From Peteryoungia ipomoeae (GTDB lineage Bacteria > Pseudomonadota > Alphaproteobacteria > Rhizobiales > Rhizobiaceae): a stretch of 64,000 bases of DNA. The stretch is taken from assembly GCF_004912165.1 (NCBI RefSeq), contig NZ_STGV01000009.1:1-64000 (forward strand). Direction: 5' to 3'. The translations under genes were made by a program, and so were the position numbers. The notes below the pieces were generated by a model, which made no database searches, was not told the DNA's origin, and saw nothing but the letters and a program-made list of their open reading frames with translations. Shown one piece after another: positions 7,430-16,548 of this stretch; the stretch's first letter is position 1; every line of letters begins with the position of its first letter.

Positions 7430-8625
7430 TTGTGGGCGTATCCGACAGAACGGTGGAGATCATCCGTGCAACGATCGCGGATATACGTCTGGTGAAAGGC
7501 CGTGCCGTTTTAGCGGTCATAGGGATCGCCATTGGCACCGCCGCCGTGGTTGCGACGTTGCATGTCGGACACAATGCCAGCCGTGAGGCATTGCGACAAT
7601 TCGTGGCTCTTGGAACTGATCTGGTAACGATGGAGCTACAACCCTCAGGCAGCGCCGCTCCCGAGGTCAGGATTGGTTACGTACTTGATTTGCCTAAAAA
7701 GGGCCTCGGCATCTCGAACGTATCGGCCATTGTACAGACTGGGGGAAGCATCCGAGCGAGACGATCCAACGTTCAGGCGAACATACTTGCGGCAACAGAT
7801 GGCATCTATGCGCTTGCAAAGGGAAAGCTCGCCTATGGGCGCTTCACTTCTGATCTGGATGGCTTCTCTTCTTTCGCTGTCCTCGGCGCCGAAATAGCCT
7901 CCAGTCTCCAAGGTCCGGCCAAGGACCAGATTGCCATGGGAGAACGGGTCAATTTCAACGGCCAGACCTTTACCGTCATTGGTATCCTAGAGGATACGCC
8001 ACCCAACCTATTACTGAACCTCGAACTTAACCGCTCCGTGATTATTCCGTTTGCCGCAGCACGGCGCGTTACTTCGCAAGTGGCGATCTCCCAGGTCGCA
8101 GGCCGGCTATCCTCAGGTGCAAATGACGAGAAAACGGCCGAGGCCGTTGCCAAATATTTCGAACCTCTGGTCACGAACGGCTTCATGCATGTTGCGACCG
8201 CACGCCAGTTGATCGCCAGTATCGAGCATCAGATGAGGATCTACGCCACCTTGATCCTCGGGATCGGTGCGGTGTCTCTGGTGGTCGGCGGCGTCGGCAT
8301 CATGAACGTGATGCTGATGAGCGTGATGGAGCGCCGCCAGGAAATCGGCTTACGCTTAGCGATTGGCGCTAGGCGCAATGATATCCGCCTCATGTTCCTT
8401 TGTGAGACCATCATCCTGGCCACGATTGGCAGTGCACTCGGAACTATGCTCGGCTATCTCGCTGGATGGCTATTCGCCAACGGTTCGGACTGGCAGTTCG
8501 AACCCGCACCACTCGCTGTCCCACTGGGAGCAGGCATGGCGCTTGTCGTGGGTCTATTCTTCGGAGTCTACCCGGCATTTCTTGCCTCGCGCCTTGACCC
8601 TGTCGTCGCCTTGAGGAGTGAGTGA
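7426..8625 (+). CDS. MacB/FtsX-type ABC permease
   Basis: 399-residue permease. One N-terminal membrane segment (AVLAVIGIAIGTAAVVATLHVG), a large periplasmic domain of the MacB_PCD type to about residue 260, then three C-terminal segments of the FtsX domain (LILGIGAVSLVVGGVGIMNVMLMSV; IILATIGSALGTMLGYLAG; LAVPLGAGMALVVGLFFGVYPA). GVGIMNVMLMSVMERRQEIGLRLAIGARR is recognised as the family hallmark. I start it at the ATG overlapping the ATPase stop. This mechanotransmission-type permease works with a periplasmic adaptor and an outer-membrane factor, both encoded downstream. Confidence 0.9.
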   Translation: MIVGVSDRTVEIIRATIADIRLVKGRAVLAVIGIAIGTAAVVATLHVGHNASREALRQFVALGTDLVTMELQPSGSAAPEVRIGYVLDLPKKGLGISNVSAIVQTGGSIRARRSNVQANILAATDGIYALAKGKLAYGRFTSDLDGFSSFAVLGAEIASSLQGPAKDQIAMGERVNFNGQTFTVIGILEDTPPNLLLNLELNRSVIIPFAAARRVTSQVAISQVAGRLSSGANDEKTAEAVAKYFEPLVTNGFMHVATARQLIASIEHQMRIYATLILGIGAVSLVVGGVGIMNVMLMSVMERRQEIGLRLAIGARRNDIRLMFLCETIILATIGSALGTMLGYLAGWLFANGSDWQFEPAPLAVPLGAGMALVVGLFFGVYPAFLASRLDPVVALRSE

Positions 8626-10118
8626 TGAAATCACCGCAATTATCTTTCATGGCGTTCTCTTGTGTTTTGGCGATGACTTACAGCGCGGCGGCCGAAACGA
8701 AAATTCCTATCCCGCCCCCTCGTCCAGACTACATACCGCAAGCCGCAGCCCTGCGACCAATGACACAGCGCACCAGGCTTGAGGGCGCACAGATGACACT
8801 TGCCGACGCGATATTCCTCGGCCTTCGTAACAACCGAAGCATCAGAAGCGCCTATATCGAACGTGTCGCCCAAAAATTTGATCTGCGGGTTGCCGAAGAC
8901 CGGTTTCGTCCTCAGTTTTCGGTTTCGGGAGAAATCGCGCGTCAGCGGATCGGCGATGTCACCAGTACCACGATCGATGTCTCGCCTGGTGTGTCACTCA
9001 AGACGAAGACCGGCGCCATCTTCGATTTCGGATGGAGCAACTCGGCATCAATTGAAGATGGTGGCCGCACACTGACCTCCGCAGCCGAAGTTTCCTTGGA
9101 ACAGCCATTGCTGCGTGGCGCAGGGGTGAAAGTGAACATGGCGCCGGTGCAACAAGCTCGGCTCGGAGAAAAGATCAATCAGCTTCGACTGAACGCAACG
9201 GTCGCCGAGACAATCGGTAGCATTATCTTCGCTCATCGCGAGCTGCTGCTGGCGCAGGAGGAGCTGAAACTTGCGGAGGACGCAGTTTCGAGAGGGGAGG
9301 AGTTACTGAACAATAATGCAGCTTTGATTGTCTCCGGCCGAATGGCGGCAATGGATGCTGTGCAGACCGAAGCAGACGTGGAAAGTCAGCGGTTGCGGGT
9401 GTTACGGGCACGACAACAGATTGAAGCTGCACGGCTTTCGCTTCTCAATCTCCTCAGCCTGGATCTCGGTACGAACATCGTCGCGAAGGAAGGCCTCGCA
9501 CTAAAGAGGATTGACACCAATCTTGACCGACTGATCCCCTTGGCTCTCTCGAAAAGGCAAGACTACCAGGGACAGCTGTATGTGATTGAGCAAAATCGCC
9601 TGGGTATCACCGTTGCGAAGAACGAACAGCTCTGGGATATCTCACTATTCGCGAGGGGCCGGCTCGGTGGAGAATTTGCGAGTGGCACTTCTACTCAGCC
9701 GATTTCAGACATAAGCGGTGGCCTGCGCTTCACCTTTCCGATTAACGACCTTTCGCGGCAACAGCAGCTCGTTCAGGCAGACACAACGTATCGTGGTTCA
9801 GAGCTGCAATTGGAAGAAATCCGTGCAGGCGTCGAAACGCAGATCCGCGTGAGCGCTGCCGAAGTACGGCTGCTATGGCAGCAACTTGCGAGCGCTGAGA
9901 AATCGCGTGATCTGGCCGCACGTGCCATCGACATCGAAAAGGTGAAACTGAACGCCGGCCGCTCCACCACCTTCCAGGTTCGATCCTTGGAAGACAATCT
10001 GCGCAATGCGGAAAATCAGCTTCTTGCCGCAAGGATCGGCTATCTCAATGCCTTGACACGGCTTGACCTTCAACTGGGCACAACGCTGGACACCTGGCGC
10101 GTTCATTTGAAAAGCTGA
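8625..10118 (+). CDS. TolC-like outer-membrane efflux protein
   Basis: 497 residues with a signal peptide (cleavage near SAAAE), a Pro-rich segment after it (PIPPPRPDYIP), and two OEP repeats with long coiled helices (EELKLAEDAVSRGEELL; RVLRARQQIEAARLSLLNLL; AAEVRLLWQQLASAEKSRDLA). These form the beta-barrel plus alpha-tunnel trimer of TolC-type channels. The ATG overlaps the permease stop (TGATG), and the adaptor follows after 3 bases, so the four genes form one operon. Having a dedicated TolC suggests a dedicated substrate rather than general drug efflux. Confidence 0.9.
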   Translation: MKSPQLSFMAFSCVLAMTYSAAAETKIPIPPPRPDYIPQAAALRPMTQRTRLEGAQMTLADAIFLGLRNNRSIRSAYIERVAQKFDLRVAEDRFRPQFSVSGEIARQRIGDVTSTTIDVSPGVSLKTKTGAIFDFGWSNSASIEDGGRTLTSAAEVSLEQPLLRGAGVKVNMAPVQQARLGEKINQLRLNATVAETIGSIIFAHRELLLAQEELKLAEDAVSRGEELLNNNAALIVSGRMAAMDAVQTEADVESQRLRVLRARQQIEAARLSLLNLLSLDLGTNIVAKEGLALKRIDTNLDRLIPLALSKRQDYQGQLYVIEQNRLGITVAKNEQLWDISLFARGRLGGEFASGTSTQPISDISGGLRFTFPINDLSRQQQLVQADTTYRGSELQLEEIRAGVETQIRVSAAEVRLLWQQLASAEKSRDLAARAIDIEKVKLNAGRSTTFQVRSLEDNLRNAENQLLAARIGYLNALTRLDLQLGTTLDTWRVHLKS

Positions 10119-10121
10119 CCC

Positions 10122-11480
10122 ATGACGAAACTGACAAGCGACCCAATGCCCGAAACACGAACGCCGTTTAGCAATCACGACCAGGATTCTCACCCCTCCC
10201 GAGCAGAACGCTCATGGCGAGCGATCCTTTGGTCAGCGATTGCTGCTGCTAGTGTGGCGCTTGCGCTAGGTGCCGGTGCCTTCTTATGGCAGGTAAATGG
10301 CGCCCCTCCTGCAAGCGTTCTGGAAAAAGCTGTTCCGACAGAGCAAACGATTATCGTCCAGCCACAGTCTATAGTGCAGCACCTCGACATCACCGGGACT
10401 ATTGGGGCCGGCAAGGCAATCGCAATCGTAGCCCCATTCGATGGAGTAATCCGAGAAAAGCGGGTTCAACTCGGCGATCACGTCGATGTCGGTGATGTGC
10501 TGGTCGTCATGGACACCAGCGAGATCGCAAGTCGCTACCGCGATGCTCAGTCGTCGTATATCAAGGCGGCCATTGCTGCCGACGCACTTGCCAATTGGGA
10601 GAGCAGCCCGGACGTGCTGCGCGCGCGCCGATCGCTTGAGGCGGCCGAAGTTTCCTTGTCCATGCTTGATCGGCAAGTCAATGAACTGAAGTCCCTTCTG
10701 GACCAGGGTATCGTGTCACGAAGTGAATACGAAGGGCTGGTTCAGCAGCGCGATGCGCAGCGAAACACAGTCGCTGGTGCAAAAGACGACCTGACAGCAA
10801 CTCTGATGCGCGGGAACGACGACAATCGCCAGCTCGTCATGTTGGAACTTGAAAATGCGCAGAGTCGACTCAGCGATTTGAAGCAGCAGATGGCTGGTGC
10901 AAAGGTAGCCACAGCCGTGGCGGGCATACTGACAAGGCCGCCAGTCAACGAGAGTGGAGACACCCCGCTCGCAACAGAGCCCGGGGCAAGCGTCACACGA
11001 GGAGCGGCACTCTTTTCCGTCGCCGACACCAGTACATTTCTCGTCACTGGCTCCGTTGACGAAATCGACGTCAATCGGGTGAAGTTGGGCCAAAGAGTCA
11101 GTGTTACCAGTGACGCCTTCCCCGACCATGCGATCGAGGGGCAGGTTGTAAATGTCAGTGCGGAAGCGGCAGGGCCAGGTAACAGCGGTCGTCCACCTTC
11201 CTTCGACATCAGAGCGTCGTTCGTGGTCGAAGACAAAGCACTGCGTCAAGCAATACGTATCGGTATGTCGGCCAGAATGACAATCGAGACCTACTCAAAC
11301 GAGGCAGCGCTTATCGTGCCACCATCACTGATAATCCGGAGCGAAGCTGGACCTCAAGTCAAGCTGCAGCAACACGGCCAGAGTGTATTGCAGCCTGTCC
11401 TGCTCGGGACAACCTTTCCAGAAGGGGTCGAGATTGTATCAGGGCTATCCGCCGGTGATATTCTGATTGCATCTCAATAG
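10122..11480 (+). CDS. HlyD/MacA-family periplasmic adaptor
   Basis: 452-residue membrane-fusion protein. One N-terminal membrane anchor (around residues 30-50), split lipoyl domain (VAPFDGVIREKRVQLGDHVD), a coiled-coil hairpin with AEVSLSMLDRQVNELKSLLDQG, and C-terminal beta-barrel/membrane-proximal domains (GSVDEIDVNRVKLGQRV). Bridges the inner-membrane permease to the TolC-like channel. Last gene of the exporter operon. Unusually, the adaptor gene comes last; in macAB operons it normally comes first. Confidence 0.9.
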   Translation: MTKLTSDPMPETRTPFSNHDQDSHPSRAERSWRAILWSAIAAASVALALGAGAFLWQVNGAPPASVLEKAVPTEQTIIVQPQSIVQHLDITGTIGAGKAIAIVAPFDGVIREKRVQLGDHVDVGDVLVVMDTSEIASRYRDAQSSYIKAAIAADALANWESSPDVLRARRSLEAAEVSLSMLDRQVNELKSLLDQGIVSRSEYEGLVQQRDAQRNTVAGAKDDLTATLMRGNDDNRQLVMLELENAQSRLSDLKQQMAGAKVATAVAGILTRPPVNESGDTPLATEPGASVTRGAALFSVADTSTFLVTGSVDEIDVNRVKLGQRVSVTSDAFPDHAIEGQVVNVSAEAAGPGNSGRPPSFDIRASFVVEDKALRQAIRIGMSARMTIETYSNEAALIVPPSLIIRSEAGPQVKLQQHGQSVLQPVLLGTTFPEGVEIVSGLSAGDILIASQ

Positions 11481-11755
11481 AACAGTATCAGATTAAGGCC
11501 AGTTGCCAGAGAGCCCGACAAGGGCCGGAAGTCGTCCGCTTCTGGATCCCTCCAGCATCTGCCGCGCAGTGTTCTCGATATGAAATCCAACAATTGATGT
11601 TCTCTGAACACGGTGGATGCTGACGTCACCAATGTTCCGGTGGAGTATACCCGTTGAGACGATTTCCGCGAGACGGTAACGAGCGTATCATTTGGGTTGA
11701 TTTTGCCGCTGTGAGACGCTACCCAATGAAGATCTAGAACCTAATGAGACGTTTC
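11481..11755 (+). promoter_or_regulatory. Spacer with four GAGACG copies before a serine recombinase
   Basis: No gene seen. The hexamer GAGACG occurs at 11656-11661, 11670-11675, 11713-11718 and 11745-11750, three times as TGAGACG, directly upstream of the recombinase. Resolvases usually bind a multi-subsite res region next to their own gene, so this is a candidate recombination/operator site. Confidence 0.3.
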
Positions 11756-12310
11756 ATGGCGATTTATGGGTATGCTCGGGTCAGCACGGTCGATCAAGAT
11801 TTGGCGATCCAAGAGGCTACTCTAAAGGCGGCCGGGTGCACAGTTATCCGCGCAGAGAAGAAATCAGGATCGAGCAAGCAGGATCGGAAGGAGCTTAACA
11901 CGCTTCTGGAATTCATGCGCGACGGCGACTGCCTAGTGGTAACGCGGGTCGACCGGCTGGCGCGATCAGTTGGGGATCTGCAAGACATCGTACGGATGCT
12001 GAAACAGAAGGGTGTAACCCTGAAGGCAACGGAACAGCCGATCGACACCAGCTCTGCGGCTGGCAAAGCATTCCTCGATATGCTTGGCGTGTTCGCTGAG
12101 TTCGAAACAAACCTTCGCAGAGAGCGGCAAATGGAAGGCATCGCCGCAGCAAAAAGCAGAGGGGTGTACAAAGGCAGGAAGCCCCATGTCGACGTTGCTG
12201 AGATCCGCCGTCTTAGATCCGAAGGGATCGGACCAACAGAGATCGCTAAGAAGCTGACCATAGGTCGGGCAAGCGTTTATCGTGCCCTCAGAGAAACCGC
12301 ACGCTCTTAG
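11756..12310 (+). CDS. Serine recombinase (resolvase/invertase)
   Basis: 184 residues. The catalytic domain opens IYGYARVSTVDQDL with the nucleophilic Ser, continues with the Arg-bearing VTRVDRLARSVGDL motif, a long E-helix (AFLDMLGVFAEFETNLRRERQ) and ends in a Hin-type HTH (GPTEIAKKLTIGRASVYRAL). Length matches Tn3-family resolvases and DNA invertases. The ATG at 11756 fits the family start better than one at 11744. No transposase of a Tn3 element is present nearby, so this may be a leftover of a transposon or an independent resolution system. Confidence 0.92.
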   Translation: MAIYGYARVSTVDQDLAIQEATLKAAGCTVIRAEKKSGSSKQDRKELNTLLEFMRDGDCLVVTRVDRLARSVGDLQDIVRMLKQKGVTLKATEQPIDTSSAAGKAFLDMLGVFAEFETNLRRERQMEGIAAAKSRGVYKGRKPHVDVAEIRRLRSEGIGPTEIAKKLTIGRASVYRALRETARS

Positions 12311-12372
12311 GACCAGATGGCTGCTTTGCGCCAAAGCTGTCGTGGCGCACGCCATGACCCATTTGGCCCGGT

Positions 12373-13230
12373 TCAGAGCTGTATTGCTTCGAAAGCGCTA
12401 ATTAGCGGGCTAGAACGTCCGGAGAGATGGAACACATGTTCTGGATGCCCTTGTTCGAATTCTATAACTCGAAGTTTACGTACCTTATCCTGACGGCTCG
12501 ATCCAAACTCCCACATGAACCCCACCCCCAATCCATTCGCTGCTGCTTCGTAAACACCGTCGCGTGTGTCGAGCATCATCATCGGTACAGGCGACAACTT
12601 TGCACTCTTGAAACCTTGGTCAACGACTTTTTGAGTGGACGATGTCTGAGTACGAAAAATCAGCGGGTGGCGCAGAAGCTCGGCACAGTGCGTCTGTGTG
12701 GACCGGGCCAAAGGTGAATCCTCCGCTACAATAGCAACGACATCCTGTTTTAGGCAGACCTTGCGTACGAAACGTCCGTCGTCGGGAACATTCGGTAGCA
12801 CACCGACGTCAACACGCTGTTCCATCACCGCCTTCAGGACCGTGGCCCATGAGCCAAGCTCGACCTGCACCTGGACACCCGGTAGCCGGCGGCGAAATTC
12901 GCGAATAAGAGCCATGCCAGGCATCGAGTTTCCGATGCCGATCCGAAACTTTCCGGTTTCGAGGTTAGCGTGTTGCTCCAGGACGCGAAACGCCTCTGCC
13001 GCGAAACGTTCAGATTCTGACGTGAGTCGATAGAGTTCTGCGCACAGCGCAGTTTGAACAAGACCGCGCCCTTGCCGTTCAAAGAGGGTGATTTTCGCCG
13101 CCTGCTCTATTTCGCGGACAGCCTGCGTGATGGCGGGCTGAGAAAGACCCAGTTTTGTTGCCGCAGCGGAAAAGCTACCAGTCTCCATTACCGCGTTGAA
13201 GGCCCGAATCCTTGGGCTTGTAAGATACAT
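12373..13230 (-). CDS. LysR-family transcriptional regulator
   Basis: 285 residues: N-terminal winged HTH (FNAVMETGSFSAAATKLGLS, QPAITQAVREIE) and a C-terminal periplasmic-binding-like effector domain with FRIGIGNSMPGMALIREFRRR and GVGFMWEF. I start it at the ATG at 13230 because AGGAG lies 6 bases upstream; longer in-frame starts lack this. It is divergent from the ABC transport operon with 134 bases between starts, the standard layout in which a LysR protein controls both itself and the neighbouring operon; the inducer may be the transported phosphate compound. Confidence 0.9.
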   Translation of the reverse strand: MYLTSPRIRAFNAVMETGSFSAAATKLGLSQPAITQAVREIEQAAKITLFERQGRGLVQTALCAELYRLTSESERFAAEAFRVLEQHANLETGKFRIGIGNSMPGMALIREFRRRLPGVQVQVELGSWATVLKAVMEQRVDVGVLPNVPDDGRFVRKVCLKQDVVAIVAEDSPLARSTQTHCAELLRHPLIFRTQTSSTQKVVDQGFKSAKLSPVPMMMLDTRDGVYEAAANGLGVGFMWEFGSSRQDKVRKLRVIEFEQGHPEHVFHLSGRSSPLISAFEAIQL

Positions 13231-13364
13231 ATCTGGCTCCTGCTCTTTAATTTTGATCGCGGAAGACATGAGCGCTTCTAAAAGCAAAGCTTATAGATGT
13301 CACGTACCTGTTGTTGTCGCCCCCTAAAAGCGCCTCAATAAACTTACCTGAACAGGGGGCTGAC
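13231..13364. promoter_or_regulatory. Divergent LysR / transporter promoter region
   Basis: Intergenic region that must hold both promoters and the LysR operator. I did not find a PhoB-box-like pair of CTGTCAT repeats here. No further site is claimed. Confidence 0.5.
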
Positions 13365-14549
13365 ATGGCTACAATCGAGCTGCGTGACATCAAGAAGGCG
13401 TTTGCGAAGACAGATGTCCTTAAAGGGGTCAATCTGCGCATCGGCGATGGCGAGTTCGTTTCTCTCGTTGGTCCATCAGGATGTGGAAAATCAACTCTGC
13501 TGAGAATTATTGCTGGGCTTGAAGACCAGACCTCGGGTGATGTCTTGATCGGCGGCAAGAGCGTAGTCGGCGTCCGTCCAAGTGCGCGAGATCTCGCCAT
13601 GGTCTTCCAGTCGTACGCCCTGTACCCGCACCTATCCGTCGAGGAGAACATGATGACTCCGCTGCGTCTCCGTGACCTTAACGCAACTGAACGGTTGCCA
13701 TTGATTGGGCCGCTGCTGCCGAGCCATCGCCGGAAACTCAACGCGATCAAATCCGCTGTAGCCGAGACAGCCGCAACGCTCAAAATAACGCCACTACTTC
13801 ATAGGAAGCCTGGACAGTTATCGGGCGGTCAGCGTCAACGCGTGGCGCTTGGCCGGGCAATGGTTAGGAAACCCGTTGCTTTCCTTATGGACGAGCCGCT
13901 TTCCAACCTCGACGCTGCTCTACGTGTGCACATGCGGTCGGAGCTGTCCGAGCTTCACCGGGCACTGGGTTCTACTTTCATTTATGTCACCCACGATCAA
14001 GCCGAAGCGTTGACCATGTCAGATCGCATCGCGGTCATGATGGGCGGCGAAATTCTTCAGTTTGCTACACCGGATCAAGTGTACGACGACCCTCAGGACC
14101 TCCGCGTGGCGGAATTTATCGGTAGCCCGAAGATCAACATTCTTCCAGCTAGAGTCGATTCAACGGGACAAATCAATGCCCCCGGCGTGCAGGTTCGTCA
14201 AAGTCTCTATGCAACCTCTCAAGACATCAACGTAGCTGTGAGATCGGAGCACCTCAGGCTTTGCGAGGCAGACGAGGTCGGGCTTCCCGGGAGGATCATC
14301 CATAAGGAAAACCTCGGGTCCGACGTGTTCCTACATGCGAGCGTCACGGACATGGGTTCTGCAACCGGTCGCAGGATCGTGGTGCGGCTGGCTAGGGAAG
14401 GAGCCCGACGGCTGCACATAGGCTCATCGGTCAGCATCGGTTTGACGGGTGAGGGGGTTATGGCATTCGCTGCAGATAACTCACGTCTGCCTTCTCGCCC
14501 CAATGGCACGTCCAAGGAAATCGGCAAAGCAGTAGCGGTGGGAGCTTAG
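13365..14549 (+). CDS. Sugar/glycerophosphate-type ABC importer ATPase (UgpC/MalK-like)
   Basis: 394-residue ATPase of the CUT1 class. Walker A GPSGCGKST (around residue 39), Q-loop VFQSYALYPHL, signature LSGGQRQRVALGRA, Walker B FLMDEPLSNLDA, His-loop VTHDQ, then the C-terminal TOBE/regulatory domain. Odd point: about 30 extra residues between Q-loop and signature (TERLPLIGPLLPSHRRKLN). ATG at 13365 follows CAGGGGG. The permease gene starts 5 bases after the stop. Energises uptake through the two permeases encoded next. Confidence 0.9.
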   Translation: MATIELRDIKKAFAKTDVLKGVNLRIGDGEFVSLVGPSGCGKSTLLRIIAGLEDQTSGDVLIGGKSVVGVRPSARDLAMVFQSYALYPHLSVEENMMTPLRLRDLNATERLPLIGPLLPSHRRKLNAIKSAVAETAATLKITPLLHRKPGQLSGGQRQRVALGRAMVRKPVAFLMDEPLSNLDAALRVHMRSELSELHRALGSTFIYVTHDQAEALTMSDRIAVMMGGEILQFATPDQVYDDPQDLRVAEFIGSPKINILPARVDSTGQINAPGVQVRQSLYATSQDINVAVRSEHLRLCEADEVGLPGRIIHKENLGSDVFLHASVTDMGSATGRRIVVRLAREGARRLHIGSSVSIGLTGEGVMAFAADNSRLPSRPNGTSKEIGKAVAVGA

Positions 14550-14553
14550 TGGA

Positions 14554-15492
14554 ATGGCAACTAGCAGCATTGCCTCCCAGCGCGCCGGACTCCTCTTTGT
14601 GGCGCCTGCTGTCACGCTAATGGCTGGCATTTTGTTACTGCCGATAATTGCAGTCGCTGTTCTCTCATTGACGGATTACAGCCTCGGCAGTCCAGACTTT
14701 GACTGGGTCGGTCTCGGAAACTACGTCAAGATATTCAGCCAGTCCCGTTATCAGGGCATGATTGCAGCCACTTTGACCTATGTGCTGGTCGTGACCCCGC
14801 TGTCGATCGGAATAGGATTGGGAGCCGCGCTCCTCATCAACTCCTTGCGATGGGGTGGAGCGTTTTACAAGACCGTCTACTTCCTCCCTGTCATGGCAAC
14901 TCTTATGGCTATGTCTATCGTGTGGAGCTTCACGCTGCATCCAACGCTGGGCATCGTAAACCAGTCGCTTGCATCCCTTTGCCACGTCGATGCCCTGCAA
15001 TATTGGGGCTGGTTTAATCGCTCCTGCGAGAACGGATTTCCGCTCTGGCTGGGAGACAGAAACTACGCCATCTGGACCGTCTGCTTTGTCGGGATTTGGC
15101 AGGGCTTTGGCTTCAACATGGTCCTCTACCTCGCTGGTCTAACATCGGTTCCATCGGAGCTGTATCATGCTGCGGAAATGGACGGGGCGAGTAGTTCCTG
15201 GGAGCGTTTCCGTCTGGTCACGTGGCCCACGTTGTGGCCTACGACTGTGTTCGTCATGGCGATCACCGCGATCAAAGCATTTCAGGTCTTCGATGTCGTG
15301 CATGGTTTTTACGACCAGGGTGCCGGTCCATCACGGAGTGCCTACGTCATCCTCATCGCGATGTACGAGAAAGGCGTGAAGGAGAACCTGATCGGCATCG
15401 GCGCAGCGATCGCGGTCCTGTATCTGGTCTTCGTCCTCGTCGTTACCTTTGTCCAGAAAACTGTAGCCGTAAAAAGGGAGCAAGAGGCATGA
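14554..15492 (+). CDS. ABC importer permease 1 (UgpA/MalF-type)
   Basis: 312 residues, six predicted membrane segments, with the EAA loop ELYHAAEMDGASSSWERFR before the fifth. Between the third and fourth segments is a periplasmic loop with two Cys (LCHVDAL; NRSCENGF). The gene overlaps the second permease by ATGA (15489-15492). Pairs with the next protein to form the translocation channel. Confidence 0.9.
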   Translation: MATSSIASQRAGLLFVAPAVTLMAGILLLPIIAVAVLSLTDYSLGSPDFDWVGLGNYVKIFSQSRYQGMIAATLTYVLVVTPLSIGIGLGAALLINSLRWGGAFYKTVYFLPVMATLMAMSIVWSFTLHPTLGIVNQSLASLCHVDALQYWGWFNRSCENGFPLWLGDRNYAIWTVCFVGIWQGFGFNMVLYLAGLTSVPSELYHAAEMDGASSSWERFRLVTWPTLWPTTVFVMAITAIKAFQVFDVVHGFYDQGAGPSRSAYVILIAMYEKGVKENLIGIGAAIAVLYLVFVLVVTFVQKTVAVKREQEA

Positions 15493-16472
15493 CCGCCCAT
15501 CGGTTCAACATCACAGAGTCCCTCAAGCACCTTGTCCTGATGCTCGGCGCGATCATAGTTGCCCTGCCGTTCTACGTGATGCTCTCTTCGTCCCTTAAGT
15601 CACCGGGGGAAATCGAACGCAATGAAGGGGGTTTCTTGGGTTCTCAGGCCCTCATGGTCGACGAGTACTGCGTGAAGAGAGGCGAGCCGGATCGCGCTCA
15701 AGTGGAAGCAGCAATTTCGGCGGGGGACCAAGCGAGCGAAGCCGCAGCTCGCGAGCGACTTGACACAGAGCTTCGGGAACGCTGCGAGAAGCGTCCTGCG
15801 CTTTTCAATTACACTACAGCGTTTTCCGAAACGCCGCTGCTTCGCTACCTTCTCAACGGTATTATTGTCACAGCCTCCATCTTCTTCCTTCAAGTCATCG
15901 TCGCGGTTCCTGCGGCATACGCCCTGTCGAAACTTAGGTTCTGGGGGCGGGATGGGGTGTTCAGCCTCGTGCTAATCTGCCTACTGTTGCCGGTACACGC
16001 CGTAGCGCTACCTCTCTACATCGTGTTTGCAAAACTGGGACTTACTAACACCTACGCCGCCCTCGTGATTCCTTGGACTATCTCTGTATTTGGGATTTTC
16101 CTGATGCGGCAATTTTTCACGACGGTACCTGACGACCTTATCGATGCCGCCCGCATGGACGGAATGAGTGAATGGTCGATCGTGTGGAAAGTCATGCTTC
16201 CAACCGCAGTTCCAGCACTGCTGGCCTTCGCGATCTTCTCCGTTGTTGCCCATTGGAATGACTACTTTTGGCCGCGGATGGTTTTGACCGGCGATCGCAG
16301 TCTCTTTACGCCTCCACTCGGTCTCGACGAATTTCGCGGCGGCGGGGGCGATGGCAGCCTCTACGGACCTATGATGGCGACAGCAACCGTTATCGTCGCT
16401 CCCTTGATCGTAGCCTTCCTGTTGGCACAGCGCCGCTTCGTTGAAGGCATCACGTTATCGGGCATGAAATAG
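15489..16472 (+). CDS. ABC importer permease 2 (UgpE/MalG-type)
   Basis: 327 residues. The EAA loop is DDLIDAARMDGMSEWSIVWK. Unlike usual family members (about 280 residues), the periplasmic stretch after the first membrane segment carries roughly 60 extra residues, highly charged and helical, with two Cys (VDEYCVKRG; RERCEKRP). The start chosen is the ATG overlapping the first permease stop. The insertion could contact the binding protein or an extra partner. Confidence 0.9.
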   Translation: MTAHRFNITESLKHLVLMLGAIIVALPFYVMLSSSLKSPGEIERNEGGFLGSQALMVDEYCVKRGEPDRAQVEAAISAGDQASEAAARERLDTELRERCEKRPALFNYTTAFSETPLLRYLLNGIIVTASIFFLQVIVAVPAAYALSKLRFWGRDGVFSLVLICLLLPVHAVALPLYIVFAKLGLTNTYAALVIPWTISVFGIFLMRQFFTTVPDDLIDAARMDGMSEWSIVWKVMLPTAVPALLAFAIFSVVAHWNDYFWPRMVLTGDRSLFTPPLGLDEFRGGGGDGSLYGPMMATATVIVAPLIVAFLLAQRRFVEGITLSGMK

Positions 16473-16548
16473 CCCCAAAGACTTCCGCACCAGCGGATGA
16501 CTACCGAGAATACCGTTCGTCTAGCCACCCCTACTGAGGATCAAATCC

